Assembly: GCF_900184935.1 (NCBI RefSeq)
Contig: NZ_FXYE01000002.1
Location: 806,001 to 870,000 of the forward strand
Length of the DNA stretch: 64,000 bases
Reading direction: 5' to 3'
Source of the DNA: Actibacterium lipolyticum
GTDB lineage: Bacteria; Pseudomonadota; Alphaproteobacteria; Rhodobacterales; Rhodobacteraceae
This document shows, in pieces, positions 16,926-26,084 of the stretch (the stretch's first letter is position 1; each line of letters opens with the position of its first letter). The position numbers and the translations under genes are program-made. The notes beneath the pieces were generated by a model. The model was given only the letters and a program-made list of their open reading frames with translations, ran no database searches and had not been told where the DNA came from.

Positions 16926-18023
16926 TTACGAATTGAAGAGGAAGTGCAGAACGTCGCCGTCCTTAACCTCATACCCCTTGCCTTCGGCGCGCATCTTGCC
17001 TGTTTCCTTGGCACCCTGTTCGCCATTGGCCGCGATGTAATCGTCATAGCCAATCGTTTCGGCGCGAATAAAGCCGCGCTCGAAGTCGCCGTGGATAACG
17101 CCGGCGGCTTGTGGGGCCAGCGTCCCCTTTGCGATCGTCCAGGCGCGGGCCTCTTTCGGGCCGACGGTGAAATAGGTTTGCAGGTCCAGCAGCTCGTAAC
17201 CGGCACGGATCATGCGGTCCAAGCCGGCCTCTTTCAGGCCAAGCTCTTCTAGGAACATATCAGCTTCGTCGGCTTCCAGCTGGCTGATTTCCTCTTCGAT
17301 CTTGGCAGAGATCACGACGGATGCGGCACCCTGCTCTTCTGCCATTTTTCTAACGGCTTCGGAATGTGCGTTGCCCTCGGCGGCTTCGTCTTCGGCCACG
17401 TTGCAGACATAGAGGATCGGCTTGGTGGTCAGCAGTTGCAGCATGTCCCACGCTTTTTGGTCGTCGTCGGCGATTTCGACGGTGCGGGCGGGCTTACCGT
17501 CTTCCAGCACAGCCAACGCCTCTTTCAACAAGCGTTCTTGCTGAACGGCTTCTTTGTCGCCACCGCGCACCTTGCGAACGATGTTCTGAAGGCGCTTTTC
17601 GATGCTTTCCAGGTCGGCCAGCATCAGTTCGGTTTCGATAACCTGCGCGTCTTCAACCGGATCAACGCGGCCCTCGACGTGAGTCACATCGCCATCTTCG
17701 AAACAGCGCAGCACGTGAGCTATCGCATCGCATTCACGGATGTTGGCCAGAAACTGGTTACCCAGGCCTTCGCCCTTGGACGCGCCCTTAACAAGGCCTG
17801 CGATATCAACAAACGTCATCCGCGCCGGAATGATCTGTTTGGAACCCGCAATGGCGGCCAATTTGTCCAACCGCGCGTCTGGCACGGCAACTTCGCCGAC
17901 GTTCGGCTCAATCGTGCAGAATGGAAAGTTTGCCGCCTGCGCCGCCGCCGTTTTGGTCAGGGCGTTGAAAAGGGTCGATTTCCCCACGTTGGGTAGCCCC
18001 ACGATACCGGTCTTAAAGCCCAT
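16926..18023 (-). CDS. ychF: Ribosome-associated OBG-like ATPase YchF
   Basis: 365 residues from [17 protein letters not shown], the standard start, with GGAGGTCAGGA just upstream; the frame is open much further but that part is not conserved. P-loop GLPNVGKST, the G2/G3 region ([19 protein letters not shown]), a coiled-coil insertion (residues ~130-200) and a C-terminal TGS domain ([30 protein letters not shown]) are all visible. YchF binds ATP rather than GTP and associates with ribosomes; it is linked to the oxidative stress response. Divergent from trpA. Confidence 0.97.
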   Translation of the reverse strand: MGFKTGIVGLPNVGKSTLFNALTKTAAAQAANFPFCTIEPNVGEVAVPDARLDKLAAIAGSKQIIPARMTFVDIAGLVKGASKGEGLGNQFLANIRECDAIAHVLRCFEDGDVTHVEGRVDPVEDAQVIETELMLADLESIEKRLQNIVRKVRGGDKEAVQQERLLKEALAVLEDGKPARTVEIADDDQKAWDMLQLLTTKPILYVCNVAEDEAAEGNAHSEAVRKMAEEQGAASVVISAKIEEEISQLEADEADMFLEELGLKEAGLDRMIRAGYELLDLQTYFTVGPKEARAWTIAKGTLAPQAAGVIHGDFERGFIRAETIGYDDYIAANGEQGAKETGKMRAEGKGYEVKDGDVLHFLFNS

Positions 18024-18231
18024 GTTTTCCTGACCTCCGAATGTTACACGGGCCGCTTCTAAGCAGTGTTTTGCGGCTTCGCAAGTGAATGCAGGATTCC
18101 GGCGAATTGTTCCCCGTATTGTCGACCAAACGCCGCAGTAACGAATGAAAACTTCGCTTTCTGCGCGGGAAGGATTGATTTCGCCTGCCATTTTGCGGCA
18201 TTCCGGGGCGACCGCAGTGGAAGGACCCCGG

Positions 18232-19023
18232 ATGACCCGCATCGACCGCAAATTCGCCGCCCTAAAAGAAGAGGGCAAGAAGGCTTTCGTGGCTTACGTG
18301 ATGGCGGGTGATCCAGACTATGACACCTCGTTAGAGGTGATTAAGGGCCTGCCCGGTGCGGGCGTCGATATCATCGAAATGGGCATCCCTTTTACAGATC
18401 CAATGGCCGATGGCCCAACCATTCAGTTGGCAGGTCAGCGCGCGCTGGACGCAGGCCAGACCCTGCAAAAGACGCTGGATATGGCGACAGAGTTTCGCAA
18501 GACCGACGATACCACCCCGATCGTGATGATGGGCTATTACAACCCGATCTACAGCCGCGGCGTACCAAAGTTTCTGGAAGACGCGAAAGCGGCAGGCATC
18601 GACGGGCTGATCGTGGTGGACCTTCCCCCCGAGGAAGACAGCGAACTGTGCATCCCCGCGAACGAAGCGGGCATGAACTTCATCCGCCTTGCCACGCCCA
18701 CCACAGATGACAAGCGCCTGCCGAAGGTTCTGCAAAATACCAGCGGCTTTGTTTACTATGTCTCGATCACCGGCATCACCGGCGCGGCCGAAGCACAGGC
18801 CGCCGATGTCGCGCCCGAGGTTGCACGGATCAAATCCCAAACCGATCTGCCCGTCATCGTGGGTTTTGGCATCAAAACACCCGATGCAGCCGAAAGCATC
18901 GCAAGCGTTGCCGACGGCGCGGTTGTCGGGTCTGCCATCGTAAAGCTGATCGAAGAAAAGCGTCCGGTGGACGAAATCTTGGCGTACGTGAAATCTCTGG
19001 CGGACGGCACCCACCGCGCCTGA
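18232..19023 (+). CDS. trpA: Tryptophan synthase alpha subunit
   Basis: 263 residues from [12 protein letters not shown], the usual family length. It cleaves indole-3-glycerol phosphate to indole and glyceraldehyde 3-phosphate, passing indole to TrpB. Catalytic Glu is in [17 protein letters not shown] and catalytic Asp in [11 protein letters not shown]; the phosphate site is in GFGIKTP and [11 protein letters not shown]. No trpB or other trp gene is adjacent. The gene abuts the convergent ZIP transporter gene with no space between the stops. Confidence 0.97.
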   Translation: MTRIDRKFAALKEEGKKAFVAYVMAGDPDYDTSLEVIKGLPGAGVDIIEMGIPFTDPMADGPTIQLAGQRALDAGQTLQKTLDMATEFRKTDDTTPIVMMGYYNPIYSRGVPKFLEDAKAAGIDGLIVVDLPPEEDSELCIPANEAGMNFIRLATPTTDDKRLPKVLQNTSGFVYYVSITGITGAAEAQAADVAPEVARIKSQTDLPVIVGFGIKTPDAAESIASVADGAVVGSAIVKLIEEKRPVDEILAYVKSLADGTHRA

Positions 19024-19797
19024 TCAGCCCAGCGTTACGTCCAAGATCATCATCAGGATCAGGCCAATCGTCAGCCCGGCGGTTGCCGCATTCTGATGCC
19101 CATGGCGATGGGTTTCTGGGATAATCTCGTGGCTGATAATATAGATCATCGCCCCTGCGGCGAACGACAGCCCCCATGGCAGGATCACCTCTGAGACGCT
19201 GACCATGGCCGCGCCCAGCAGCCCGCCGACGGGTTCGATCAGCCCGGTCGCCAACGCCACCACGAACGCGCGCAGCTTGCCGTACCCCTGCCCGCGCAAC
19301 GCAACCGCAACGGCAAGCCCTTCGGGTGCGTTTTGCAGGCCGATGCCCGTGGCCAGCGACATCCCATTGGTCACATCGCCCCCGCCAAACCCAACGCCAA
19401 CGGCCATGCCTTCGGGAAAGTTGTGGATGGTGATCGCGATCACGAACAGCCAGATTTTCGCCAATGCGCCGGGGTCGGCCCCTTCAGGCCCCGCAATGAA
19501 ATGTTCGTGCGGCAAAGCCTCGTTCAAACCGGCAACCGCCAGCGCACCCAACGCGATGCCCGCCCCGGCGATCAGCGCGGCGATATTGATATTGCCATAG
19601 ATCGAAACAGCCGCATCAATACCCGGCAGGATCAGCGAAAAGAACGACGCGGAAAGCATGACCCCCGCCGCGAACCCAAGCATCGTATCGTTCGCCCGGC
19701 GGGACACCTTGCGTTCTAACAGCACAGGTATGGCACCGACCCCGGTCATCAACCCGGCCGCAAGACTTGCAAGAAGGCCCATCATCACAATGCTCAT
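19024..19797 (-). CDS. ZIP-family divalent metal transporter
   Basis: 257 residues from MSIVMMGLLASLAAG, with about eight membrane helices. The two metal-binding helices are obvious: HNFPEGMAVGVGFGGG and NAPEGLAVAVALRG, plus HEIIPETH later. This is the GufA/ZupT branch that imports zinc or other divalent cations. A more upstream start would be a TTG and is less attractive. Its stop codon abuts that of trpA. Confidence 0.92.
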   Translation of the reverse strand: MSIVMMGLLASLAAGLMTGVGAIPVLLERKVSRRANDTMLGFAAGVMLSASFFSLILPGIDAAVSIYGNINIAALIAGAGIALGALAVAGLNEALPHEHFIAGPEGADPGALAKIWLFVIAITIHNFPEGMAVGVGFGGGDVTNGMSLATGIGLQNAPEGLAVAVALRGQGYGKLRAFVVALATGLIEPVGGLLGAAMVSVSEVILPWGLSFAAGAMIYIISHEIIPETHRHGHQNAATAGLTIGLILMMILDVTLG

Positions 19798-19870
19798 ACG
19801 CGCAGCTTGCGCCAGCAAAGGCGGTGGACCAAGTGCTTTTATGCGACTGCGGCATTGTCACCTAGCCCGC

Positions 19871-19897
19871 GCATTGGTAATGGTTTCTTACCAATGC
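19871..19897 (+). promoter_or_regulatory. Perfect 10-bp inverted repeat in the lldD leader
   Basis: GCATTGGTAA (19871-19880), spacer TGGTTTC, TTACCAATGC (19888-19897). The half-site ATTGGT/ACCAAT is the core of FadR-subfamily GntR operators (PdhR, LldR), although those have a 3-base centre and here the two half-sites are 11 bases apart. It ends 14 bases before the lldD ATG, next to the ribosome site AAGGTAA. Confidence 0.5.
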
Positions 19898-19911
19898 GAA
19901 AGGTAAGCGCC

Positions 19912-21075
19912 ATGCCCGTGATCACCAACATCGAAGACCTGCGCCGCATCTATAAACGCCGCGCGCCCAAGATGTTCTATGACTACGCTGAATCCGGCAG
20001 CTGGACGGAACAAACCTTTCGCGAAAATACCTCGGATTTTGAAAAGCTGTACCTGCGCCAACGCGTGGCCGTCGATATGGAGGGGCGTTCGACCGCGTCC
20101 CAGATGGTTGGCCAAGATGTGGCCATGCCCGTCGCGCTAGCCCCCGTTGGCATGACCGGAATGCAATGCGCCGACGGGGAAATCAAAGCCGCCCGCGCGG
20201 CCGAAAAATTCGGCGTGCCCTTCACGCTGTCCACCATGTCCATCTGTTCGATCGAGGATGTGGCCGAACACACCACCGCGCCCTTCTGGTTTCAGCTGTA
20301 CGTGATGCGCGATGAAGACTACGTCGCGCGGCTGATCCAGCGGGCCAAGGACGCGAAATGTTCGGCCATGGTGCTGACGCTTGATCTGCAGATCTTGGGA
20401 CAGCGGCATAAGGATTTGAAGAACGGCCTTAGCACCCCACCAAAGCCGACGCCAAAGACCCTGTTGAACCTTTCGACCAAATGGCGCTGGGGCATGGGCA
20501 TGCTGGGCACCAAGCGCCGCCAGTTCGGCAATATCGTGGGCCACGCCAATGACGTGGCCGATATGTCGTCGTTGATGGACTGGACCGCGAAACAGTTCGA
20601 CCCCCAACTGGATTGGGAAAAGGTCAAGGAATACAAACGCCAATGGGGCGGCAAGATGATCCTGAAAGGCATCTTGGATGCCGAGGACGCCAAGATGGCC
20701 CTTCAGGTTGGGGCCGATGCGATTATCGTGTCCAACCACGGCGGGCGGCAGCTTGACGGTGCTCTATCGGCCATCCGCGCCCTGCCCGCGATCATGGACG
20801 CCGTTGGTGACAAAATCGAGGTGCATCTGGACAGCGGCATCCGGTCTGGACAAGACGTGCTGAAGGCGTTGGCGCTGGGGGCCAAGGGCACCTACATCGG
20901 GCGCGCGTTTGTCTATGGCCTTGGCGCGATGGGCGAAGAAGGCGTGACCAAATCGTTGGAAATCCTGCACCGCGAACTGGATATCACGATGGCCCTATGC
21001 GGCCGCAAGGACGTGCGCGACCTGGACCGCGATGTATTGCTGGTGCCGAAAGGGTTCAGCGGCGACTGGGAATAA
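19912..21075 (+). CDS. lldD: FMN-dependent L-lactate dehydrogenase / alpha-hydroxyacid oxidase
   Basis: 387 residues from MPVITNIEDLRRIYKRRAP, with AAGGTAAG upstream. A TIM-barrel flavoprotein: FMN site in ALAPVGMTGMQ and LTLDLQI, catalytic His and substrate Arg in SNHGGRQLDG, second phosphate site in DSGIRSGQDVLKALALGA and YIGRAFVYGLG. These enzymes oxidise L-lactate or related 2-hydroxy acids, usually giving electrons to the respiratory chain. No lactate permease or regulator is adjacent. The leader carries a strong inverted repeat. Confidence 0.92.
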   Translation: MPVITNIEDLRRIYKRRAPKMFYDYAESGSWTEQTFRENTSDFEKLYLRQRVAVDMEGRSTASQMVGQDVAMPVALAPVGMTGMQCADGEIKAARAAEKFGVPFTLSTMSICSIEDVAEHTTAPFWFQLYVMRDEDYVARLIQRAKDAKCSAMVLTLDLQILGQRHKDLKNGLSTPPKPTPKTLLNLSTKWRWGMGMLGTKRRQFGNIVGHANDVADMSSLMDWTAKQFDPQLDWEKVKEYKRQWGGKMILKGILDAEDAKMALQVGADAIIVSNHGGRQLDGALSAIRALPAIMDAVGDKIEVHLDSGIRSGQDVLKALALGAKGTYIGRAFVYGLGAMGEEGVTKSLEILHRELDITMALCGRKDVRDLDRDVLLVPKGFSGDWE

Positions 21076-21795
21076 TCAGCCCAACCGGCGGAACGTCAGG
21101 TAATGTGGCGTCCGCCCTTCGCGCAGGGCCTTTTGTTCATAGCGCGTTGAAATCCAATCGCCCCACGGCTCACGCCAATCGGTTGGCCCTTCGGCCAGCC
21201 ATTCAAACCCACAGCGCGGGACCTGCTCCAACGTTTGACGCACATAGTCTGGGATGTCTGTCGCCACGCGGAAAATCGCGCCGGGTTTCATCACACGCGC
21301 CAAAGGTTCCAGATGTTCGGGCGTTACGAAGCGGCGGCGATGGTGCCGTTTCTTCGGCCACGGGTCAGGGTACAACAGAAACGCCCGCGCGATGGACGCA
21401 TCTGGCAGCACATCCAGCATATCGCGCGCATCACCTGGGTGGATCGAGATGTTCTTAACATCTGCATTGCGGACTTTGCCCAGCAACATGGCAACGCCGT
21501 TGATAAACGGCTCGCACCCGATGATCCCGACATTGGGGTTTTCAGCCGCCTGATGCACCAGATGTTCACCGCCGCCGAAACCAACCTCTAACCACGTCTC
21601 GCGATCGTCGCCGAAAATATCGGCCGTGTTGATCGGGTTGCGGTCGGGGTTGTCTTCCCAGCTGATATTTTTCGGCATCCACCCGGCAAGGTCTTCAGTC
21701 AGATAATCCATCTGACTGTCGCGCAGGGTCTTACCCTTGAAGCGGCCATAAAAGTTGCGCCACGGGGCGCCAGAGGGGTGTTTGGTATCGGTCAT
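21076..21795 (-). CDS. trmB: tRNA (guanine-N7-)-methyltransferase
   Basis: 239 residues from MTDTKHPSGAPWRNFYGR; the frame upstream is not conserved. It methylates G46 in tRNA variable loops using SAM. Visible: SAM motif TWLEVGFGGGEHL, IGCEPFINGVAMLL, and the TrmB signature LLYPDPWPKKRHHRRRF. Convergent with lldD, with directly abutting stops. Lies just downstream of metK, which makes its cofactor; an 84-base gap with no terminator suggests possible read-through. Confidence 0.95.
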   Translation of the reverse strand: MTDTKHPSGAPWRNFYGRFKGKTLRDSQMDYLTEDLAGWMPKNISWEDNPDRNPINTADIFGDDRETWLEVGFGGGEHLVHQAAENPNVGIIGCEPFINGVAMLLGKVRNADVKNISIHPGDARDMLDVLPDASIARAFLLYPDPWPKKRHHRRRFVTPEHLEPLARVMKPGAIFRVATDIPDYVRQTLEQVPRCGFEWLAEGPTDWREPWGDWISTRYEQKALREGRTPHYLTFRRLG

Positions 21796-21879
21796 GGTTG
21801 TATCTAGACGTGAAATGGCGAGCAATTTGCCCGCCATCCCTAACGTTTCACTGTGAAAGGTGCAAACGCACCCCAAGGG

Positions 21880-23046
21880 TTACACGGATTTCTTCAGCAC
21901 CTCGACCAGATCGGTCTTTTCCCAGCTAAAGCCACCATCGGCTTCGGGCGCGCGGCCAAAGTGGCCATATGCGGCTGTGCGCTGGAAGATCGGCTTATTC
22001 ATTTGTAGATGCTCACGAATGCCGCGCGGGGTCAGGTCCATCGCCTGCGCGACGGCCTTTTCGATCTGGGTTTCGTGCACTTCACCGGTGCCGTGCGTGT
22101 CAGCATAGATCGACAACGGCTTGGCAACGCCAATCGCATAAGACAGCTGAATTGTGCAGCGTTTCGCCAAACCAGCGGCAACAACGTTCTTCGCCAGATA
22201 GCGGGCAGCGTAAGCCGCAGAACGGTCAACCTTGGTCGGATCTTTGCCCGAGAACGCGCCGCCGCCGTGTGGGGCCGCGCCGCCGTATGTATCAACGATG
22301 ATCTTGCGCCCGGTCAGGCCCGCGTCGCCATCAGGGCCACCGATAACGAAGGTACCGGTTGGGTTCACCCACCATTCGGTTTCGTTGGTGATCCAGCCTT
22401 CTGGCAGAACTTCGGTGATGTAGGGGGCAACAATCTCGCGCACCTGATCTTGTGTCAGATCTTCGGAACGGTGCTGCGTGGACAGAACGATGGACGAAAC
22501 ACCAACCGGTTTGCCGTTTTCGTAACGGACGGTCAGCTGCGATTTTGCATCTGGTTCCAGCTCTGGTTCAGCACCGGATTTGCGAACCTCTGCCAGACGG
22601 CGCAACATTGCGTGGGCGTAATGGATGGGGGCTGGCATCAAATGCTCTGTCTCATCCACGGCATAACCGAACATGATCCCCTGATCGCCCGCGCCTTCTT
22701 CCTTGTCGGAAGAGGCATCAACGCCCTGCGCAATGTGGGCGGATTGTTCGTGTAGATAGTTATCCACGGTCATGTTCTGCCAGTGGAAACCGTCTTGTTC
22801 ATAACCGATGTCCCGCACACACTCGCGCGCAATATCTTCGACCCGGTCAATCACCGACTGGGGGCCACGAACCTCTCCACCGATAACAACGCGGTTGGTG
22901 GTAGCGAATGTTTCACACGCAACGCGCGAAACTGGGTCTTCTGCCAAAAAGGCATCAAGAACCGCGTCCGAAATACGGTCGCATACTTTATCGGGGTGCC
23001 CCTCTGATACGGACTCAGAGGTGAAGATGTAGTTCTGCCGAGACAT
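21880..23046 (-). CDS. metK: S-adenosylmethionine synthetase
   Basis: 388 residues. It makes SAM from methionine and ATP. Diagnostic segments: [13 protein letters not shown] at the N-terminus, [31 protein letters not shown] and the [10 protein letters not shown] region. Length is typical. The leader contains a SAM/SAH riboswitch whose 3' pairing overlaps the ribosome site, so translation should fall when SAM is high. Confidence 0.98.
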   Translation of the reverse strand: MSRQNYIFTSESVSEGHPDKVCDRISDAVLDAFLAEDPVSRVACETFATTNRVVIGGEVRGPQSVIDRVEDIARECVRDIGYEQDGFHWQNMTVDNYLHEQSAHIAQGVDASSDKEEGAGDQGIMFGYAVDETEHLMPAPIHYAHAMLRRLAEVRKSGAEPELEPDAKSQLTVRYENGKPVGVSSIVLSTQHRSEDLTQDQVREIVAPYITEVLPEGWITNETEWWVNPTGTFVIGGPDGDAGLTGRKIIVDTYGGAAPHGGGAFSGKDPTKVDRSAAYAARYLAKNVVAAGLAKRCTIQLSYAIGVAKPLSIYADTHGTGEVHETQIEKAVAQAMDLTPRGIREHLQMNKPIFQRTAAYGHFGRAPEADGGFSWEKTDLVEVLKKSV

Positions 23047-23052
23047 GGGAAG

Positions 23053-23101
23053 TGCTCCATTATGTGCAAAACTGTCACGTCAGGAAGCCGTTGTGACAGT
23101 T
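23053..23101 (-). promoter_or_regulatory. SAM/SAH riboswitch upstream of metK
   Basis: On the minus strand the leader has the stem AACTGTCAC (23101-23093) / GTGACAGTT (23078-23070) enclosing AACGGCTTCCTGAC, followed after a short linker by AATGGAGCA, 7 bases before the metK ATG. The conserved core GTCACAACGGCTTCCTG and the downstream TGGAGCA are the hallmarks of the SAM/SAH aptamer known from Rhodobacterales metK leaders. The GGAG is part of the pseudoknot pairing, so ligand binding hides the ribosome site. Confidence 0.92.
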
Positions 23102-23136
23102 GGGTCCACGCCGCTTACGCGCCGTATGCACAGCGG

Positions 23137-24645
23137 TCAACGGGAATTCTTGCGCCGCTGCGTCACAAGTGCTGCAAGTGCAACAATCAGGATGATCAGC
23201 GCCGGCCAGTCGCCTGTGCGCGAATAGACCGTTGGCGCAAGGGCTGCGGGCACGGCCACCGTCAGCTGCCCCGCCGTATTCAGCGGCAGTTCACTCAGCA
23301 CACGACCCCGCGCGTTAATCACCGCCGAGACACCCGTATTGGCAGAACGCAGAACAGGCAGGCCCTGTTCAACCGCACGCAGCCGCGCCTGAGCAAGATG
23401 CTGATACGGGCCCGAAAAGGTACCGAACCACGCGTCGTTGGTGATCTGCAAAACCCAATCCGGACGCTCTGGTGGCGCGTTCACATCATGAGGAAAGATC
23501 GCCTCGTAGCAAATAAGCGGCAGCACGATACCCAGTTTGCCAAGGTCCAACACCGCCGCCCCAGTACCCGCGCCAAAACCGGAACTATTAGCGGCAAGGC
23601 CGTATATGCCCATTCGGGCGAACAAATCCCCTAGCGGGATGAACTCACCGAAGGGCACAAGGTGGTGTTTGTCATAAAGGTCGTCGATGCCTCCGTCCGG
23701 GCCAATAACCACCAGTGAATTCAGCAACGCGCCGCGGTCGCGCCGCAAAATACCAGAAACAACCGGCGTTCCGCCTGCTGCCTCTGACATCATCTTTAAT
23801 ACCGGTTCCGCATTGTTCAGCAGATATGGCACGGCCGTTTCAGGCCACACGATCAGATCGGGTTTCTTCGCGCTGGGCTGGGCTGTGAATTCCAACTGCC
23901 GTTCAAAGAACACGCGGATCATGTCATCGCGCCATTTCAGATGCTGCGGCGCGTTAGGCTGCAACAGGCGCACGATCGGTGCATCAGGGCGCTCTGGCAT
24001 CGTTTTTGCCAATTGCGCAGCGCCTAATCCCCATGATCCGGCCACAACACACAGCGCGGCAACGGCACCGCGCCAGCCCAATACCAGCGGCAACGCAACC
24101 GTCAGCAGCGCCACAAGACTTAATCCATGCGGGCCAATCCACGATGCAAGCTGCATCACCGGCGTGCTAATCCAAAGGTGCCCGATCAAAGCCCAGGGAA
24201 ACCCCGTAAAAACATAGCTGCGAAGCATTTCCGCGAAGGTCAGCGTAACGACCAAAGCGAACGCGCGGGCCATCCGCCCTGTTGCCAGCCAAGTCGCTGC
24301 ATAAGACGCACCGGCCCAAAACAGCGCCATTCCGAACCCCATCAGTGCAAGTGCGAATGGGGCCATCCAACCATGGCGGGGTATATCCACCAGAAACGGC
24401 TGTACGATCCAAATCAGCGCGGCCGCGAAATATCCGGCCCCGCCCAGCCAAGCGATCCGCGCCGCCTTGCCCGGTGATTGCGCAGGTAGCACCAGTGCGA
24501 TCAAGGCCGCCAGCGCGGATAACGCCAGCGGCCAGATGTTAAAGGGGGCTTGGCCTGATGCCGCCAATACTCCGGCAGCAAACGCGACCGCCAAGGTCGG
24601 CCCCCGCGCCTGCCCGTCAAGCAGCGAAGTCAGGCGCGGATGCAT
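23137..24645 (-). CDS. lnt: Apolipoprotein N-acyltransferase
   Basis: 502 residues from MHPRLTSLLDGQARG. About six N-terminal membrane helices are followed by a periplasmic nitrilase-like domain. The catalytic triad is visible: Glu in IVWPETAVPYL, Lys in YDKHHLVPFGEF, Cys in LPLICYEAIFPHD. It adds the third acyl chain to bacterial lipoproteins at the inner membrane. It starts 4 bases after the corC-like stop and ends the phoH-ybeY-corC-lnt operon. Confidence 0.96.
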   Translation of the reverse strand: MHPRLTSLLDGQARGPTLAVAFAAGVLAASGQAPFNIWPLALSALAALIALVLPAQSPGKAARIAWLGGAGYFAAALIWIVQPFLVDIPRHGWMAPFALALMGFGMALFWAGASYAATWLATGRMARAFALVVTLTFAEMLRSYVFTGFPWALIGHLWISTPVMQLASWIGPHGLSLVALLTVALPLVLGWRGAVAALCVVAGSWGLGAAQLAKTMPERPDAPIVRLLQPNAPQHLKWRDDMIRVFFERQLEFTAQPSAKKPDLIVWPETAVPYLLNNAEPVLKMMSEAAGGTPVVSGILRRDRGALLNSLVVIGPDGGIDDLYDKHHLVPFGEFIPLGDLFARMGIYGLAANSSGFGAGTGAAVLDLGKLGIVLPLICYEAIFPHDVNAPPERPDWVLQITNDAWFGTFSGPYQHLAQARLRAVEQGLPVLRSANTGVSAVINARGRVLSELPLNTAGQLTVAVPAALAPTVYSRTGDWPALIILIVALAALVTQRRKNSR

Positions 24646-24649
24646 GACG

Positions 24650-25540
24650 TTAGCTTTCCTGCGCCTCGGGGAAACGCACGCGAAGGCGCTTAACGCGCCG
24701 TGGGTCGGCATCGACGACTTCGAACTCGGCACCGCTTTCGTGCGGCACGACTTCGCCACGCGTAGGAACGCGACCGGTCAACATGAAGACCAAACCGCCA
24801 AGGGTGTCGATCTCTTCCTCGTCTTCGGCATCCACAAGCTTCTGGCCGACAGCGGCCTCAAACTCGTCCAAGGGCGCGCGGGCTTGCACCAGATAGCAGC
24901 CCGGCTTTTCCTCAAACCAAGGATTGCCTTCGGCGACATCATGTTCATCTTCGATTTCACCGATGACCTGTTCAATCAGGTCTTCGATGGTCAGCAGCCC
25001 GTCAACGCCGCCGTATTCGTCGATCACAAGCGCCATGTGCATGCGTTCGCTTTGCATCTTCTGCAACAAAACCCCAATCGGCATCGACGGGGGCGCGAAC
25101 AGCAATGGGCGCACCATCGGTTTCAGCGCAAATTTGCCGCTGGCCCCGTTAAACCCGTGCTTCAGCGCCACGTCTTTCAGGTGGATAAGCCCAATCGGCG
25201 TATCCAGCGTACCGTCAAACACAGGCAGGCGCGTCATACCGCTTTCGCGGAAGACCTTAACAAGATCATCCTTTGAAATATCGGCAGGCACTGCCACGAT
25301 CTCGACCTTCGGGATCGCCACATCTTCGACCCGCATCCGGCGCAAGTTGCCCATGCCCAAAGGCACCGACGCACTTGCAACACCAGAGATCGGATCGCTG
25401 ACCTGCTCTTCGCTGTCGTCTTGAGTTTCTGTGGCGTTAAACGCCTTGATCAGGCGACCGAACAAGCCGCTCTGTTTCATTTCTTCGTCCACTGGCGCGC
25501 TTTGCGCTGCCATAGACGAGCCGTCGGTCTCTTCGCCCAT
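24650..25540 (-). CDS. ybeX: CBS-domain protein of the CorC/YbeX family
   Basis: 296 residues. An N-terminal acidic tail, then two CBS domains (MRVEDVAIPKVEIVAVP and LQKMQSERMHMALVIDEYGG) and a C-terminal CorC/HlyC domain with VFMLTGRVPTRGEVV. It lacks the membrane DUF21 domain of larger paralogues, as in cytoplasmic YbeX, associated with ribosome maturation and magnesium homeostasis. Position between ybeY and lnt is conserved in proteobacteria. Confidence 0.92.
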   Translation of the reverse strand: MGEETDGSSMAAQSAPVDEEMKQSGLFGRLIKAFNATETQDDSEEQVSDPISGVASASVPLGMGNLRRMRVEDVAIPKVEIVAVPADISKDDLVKVFRESGMTRLPVFDGTLDTPIGLIHLKDVALKHGFNGASGKFALKPMVRPLLFAPPSMPIGVLLQKMQSERMHMALVIDEYGGVDGLLTIEDLIEQVIGEIEDEHDVAEGNPWFEEKPGCYLVQARAPLDEFEAAVGQKLVDAEDEEEIDTLGGLVFMLTGRVPTRGEVVPHESGAEFEVVDADPRRVKRLRVRFPEAQES

Positions 25541-25577
25541 CGTTCCTTACCAAAAAACCGGGCTTGATCGCCCGTAC

Positions 25578-26084
25578 CTATCCATATGGGTCTGCAAGCC
25601 CCAAGGTTGCAAGTATTTCTACCTCTAAACCTTCCATCAAAGCGGCATCCTGCTCGCGAATGTGGTCATAACCCAACAGATGCAGGCACCCGTGGACCAA
25701 AAGATGGGTCACATGCGCTGAAAACGCTTTACCCTGCTCCTGTGCTTCGCGGGTGCATGTTTCAAAGGCAATCGCGATGTCGCCCAGCTCTTCGGGCATT
25801 CCTTCGAACCCTGTTTCAGGGTGTTCGGGCGTGCCGCCGTCGTCTTCGGCGGCCAAATCATCAGCGGGCCAAGAAAGCACATTTGTCGCAGAGGGCTTTC
25901 CGCGAAAATCCGCGTTCAGAATGGAAATACGCGCATCGTCACAGGCCAGAAGGCTGATTTCGAACTGATCCGGCGTCAGGTCCAGCCGCGCAAGCGTGGC
26001 GCGGCACGCCTGTTCGGCCAACGCGGGCAACCCCGCGTCGGACCAACGATCATCTTCTATTAACGTTTCTACGAGGTCAGGCAT
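25578..26084 (-). CDS. ybeY: Endoribonuclease YbeY (16S rRNA maturation)
   Basis: 168 residues from MPDLVETLIEDDRW; its ATG overlaps the phoH stop region by 8 bases, indicating coupling. The metal-binding signature HLLVHGCLHLLGYDH supplies three His ligands. YbeY acts in 16S rRNA 3' end processing and ribosome quality control. Residues upstream of this start are not family-like. Confidence 0.95.
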   Translation of the reverse strand: MPDLVETLIEDDRWSDAGLPALAEQACRATLARLDLTPDQFEISLLACDDARISILNADFRGKPSATNVLSWPADDLAAEDDGGTPEHPETGFEGMPEELGDIAIAFETCTREAQEQGKAFSAHVTHLLVHGCLHLLGYDHIREQDAALMEGLEVEILATLGLADPYG

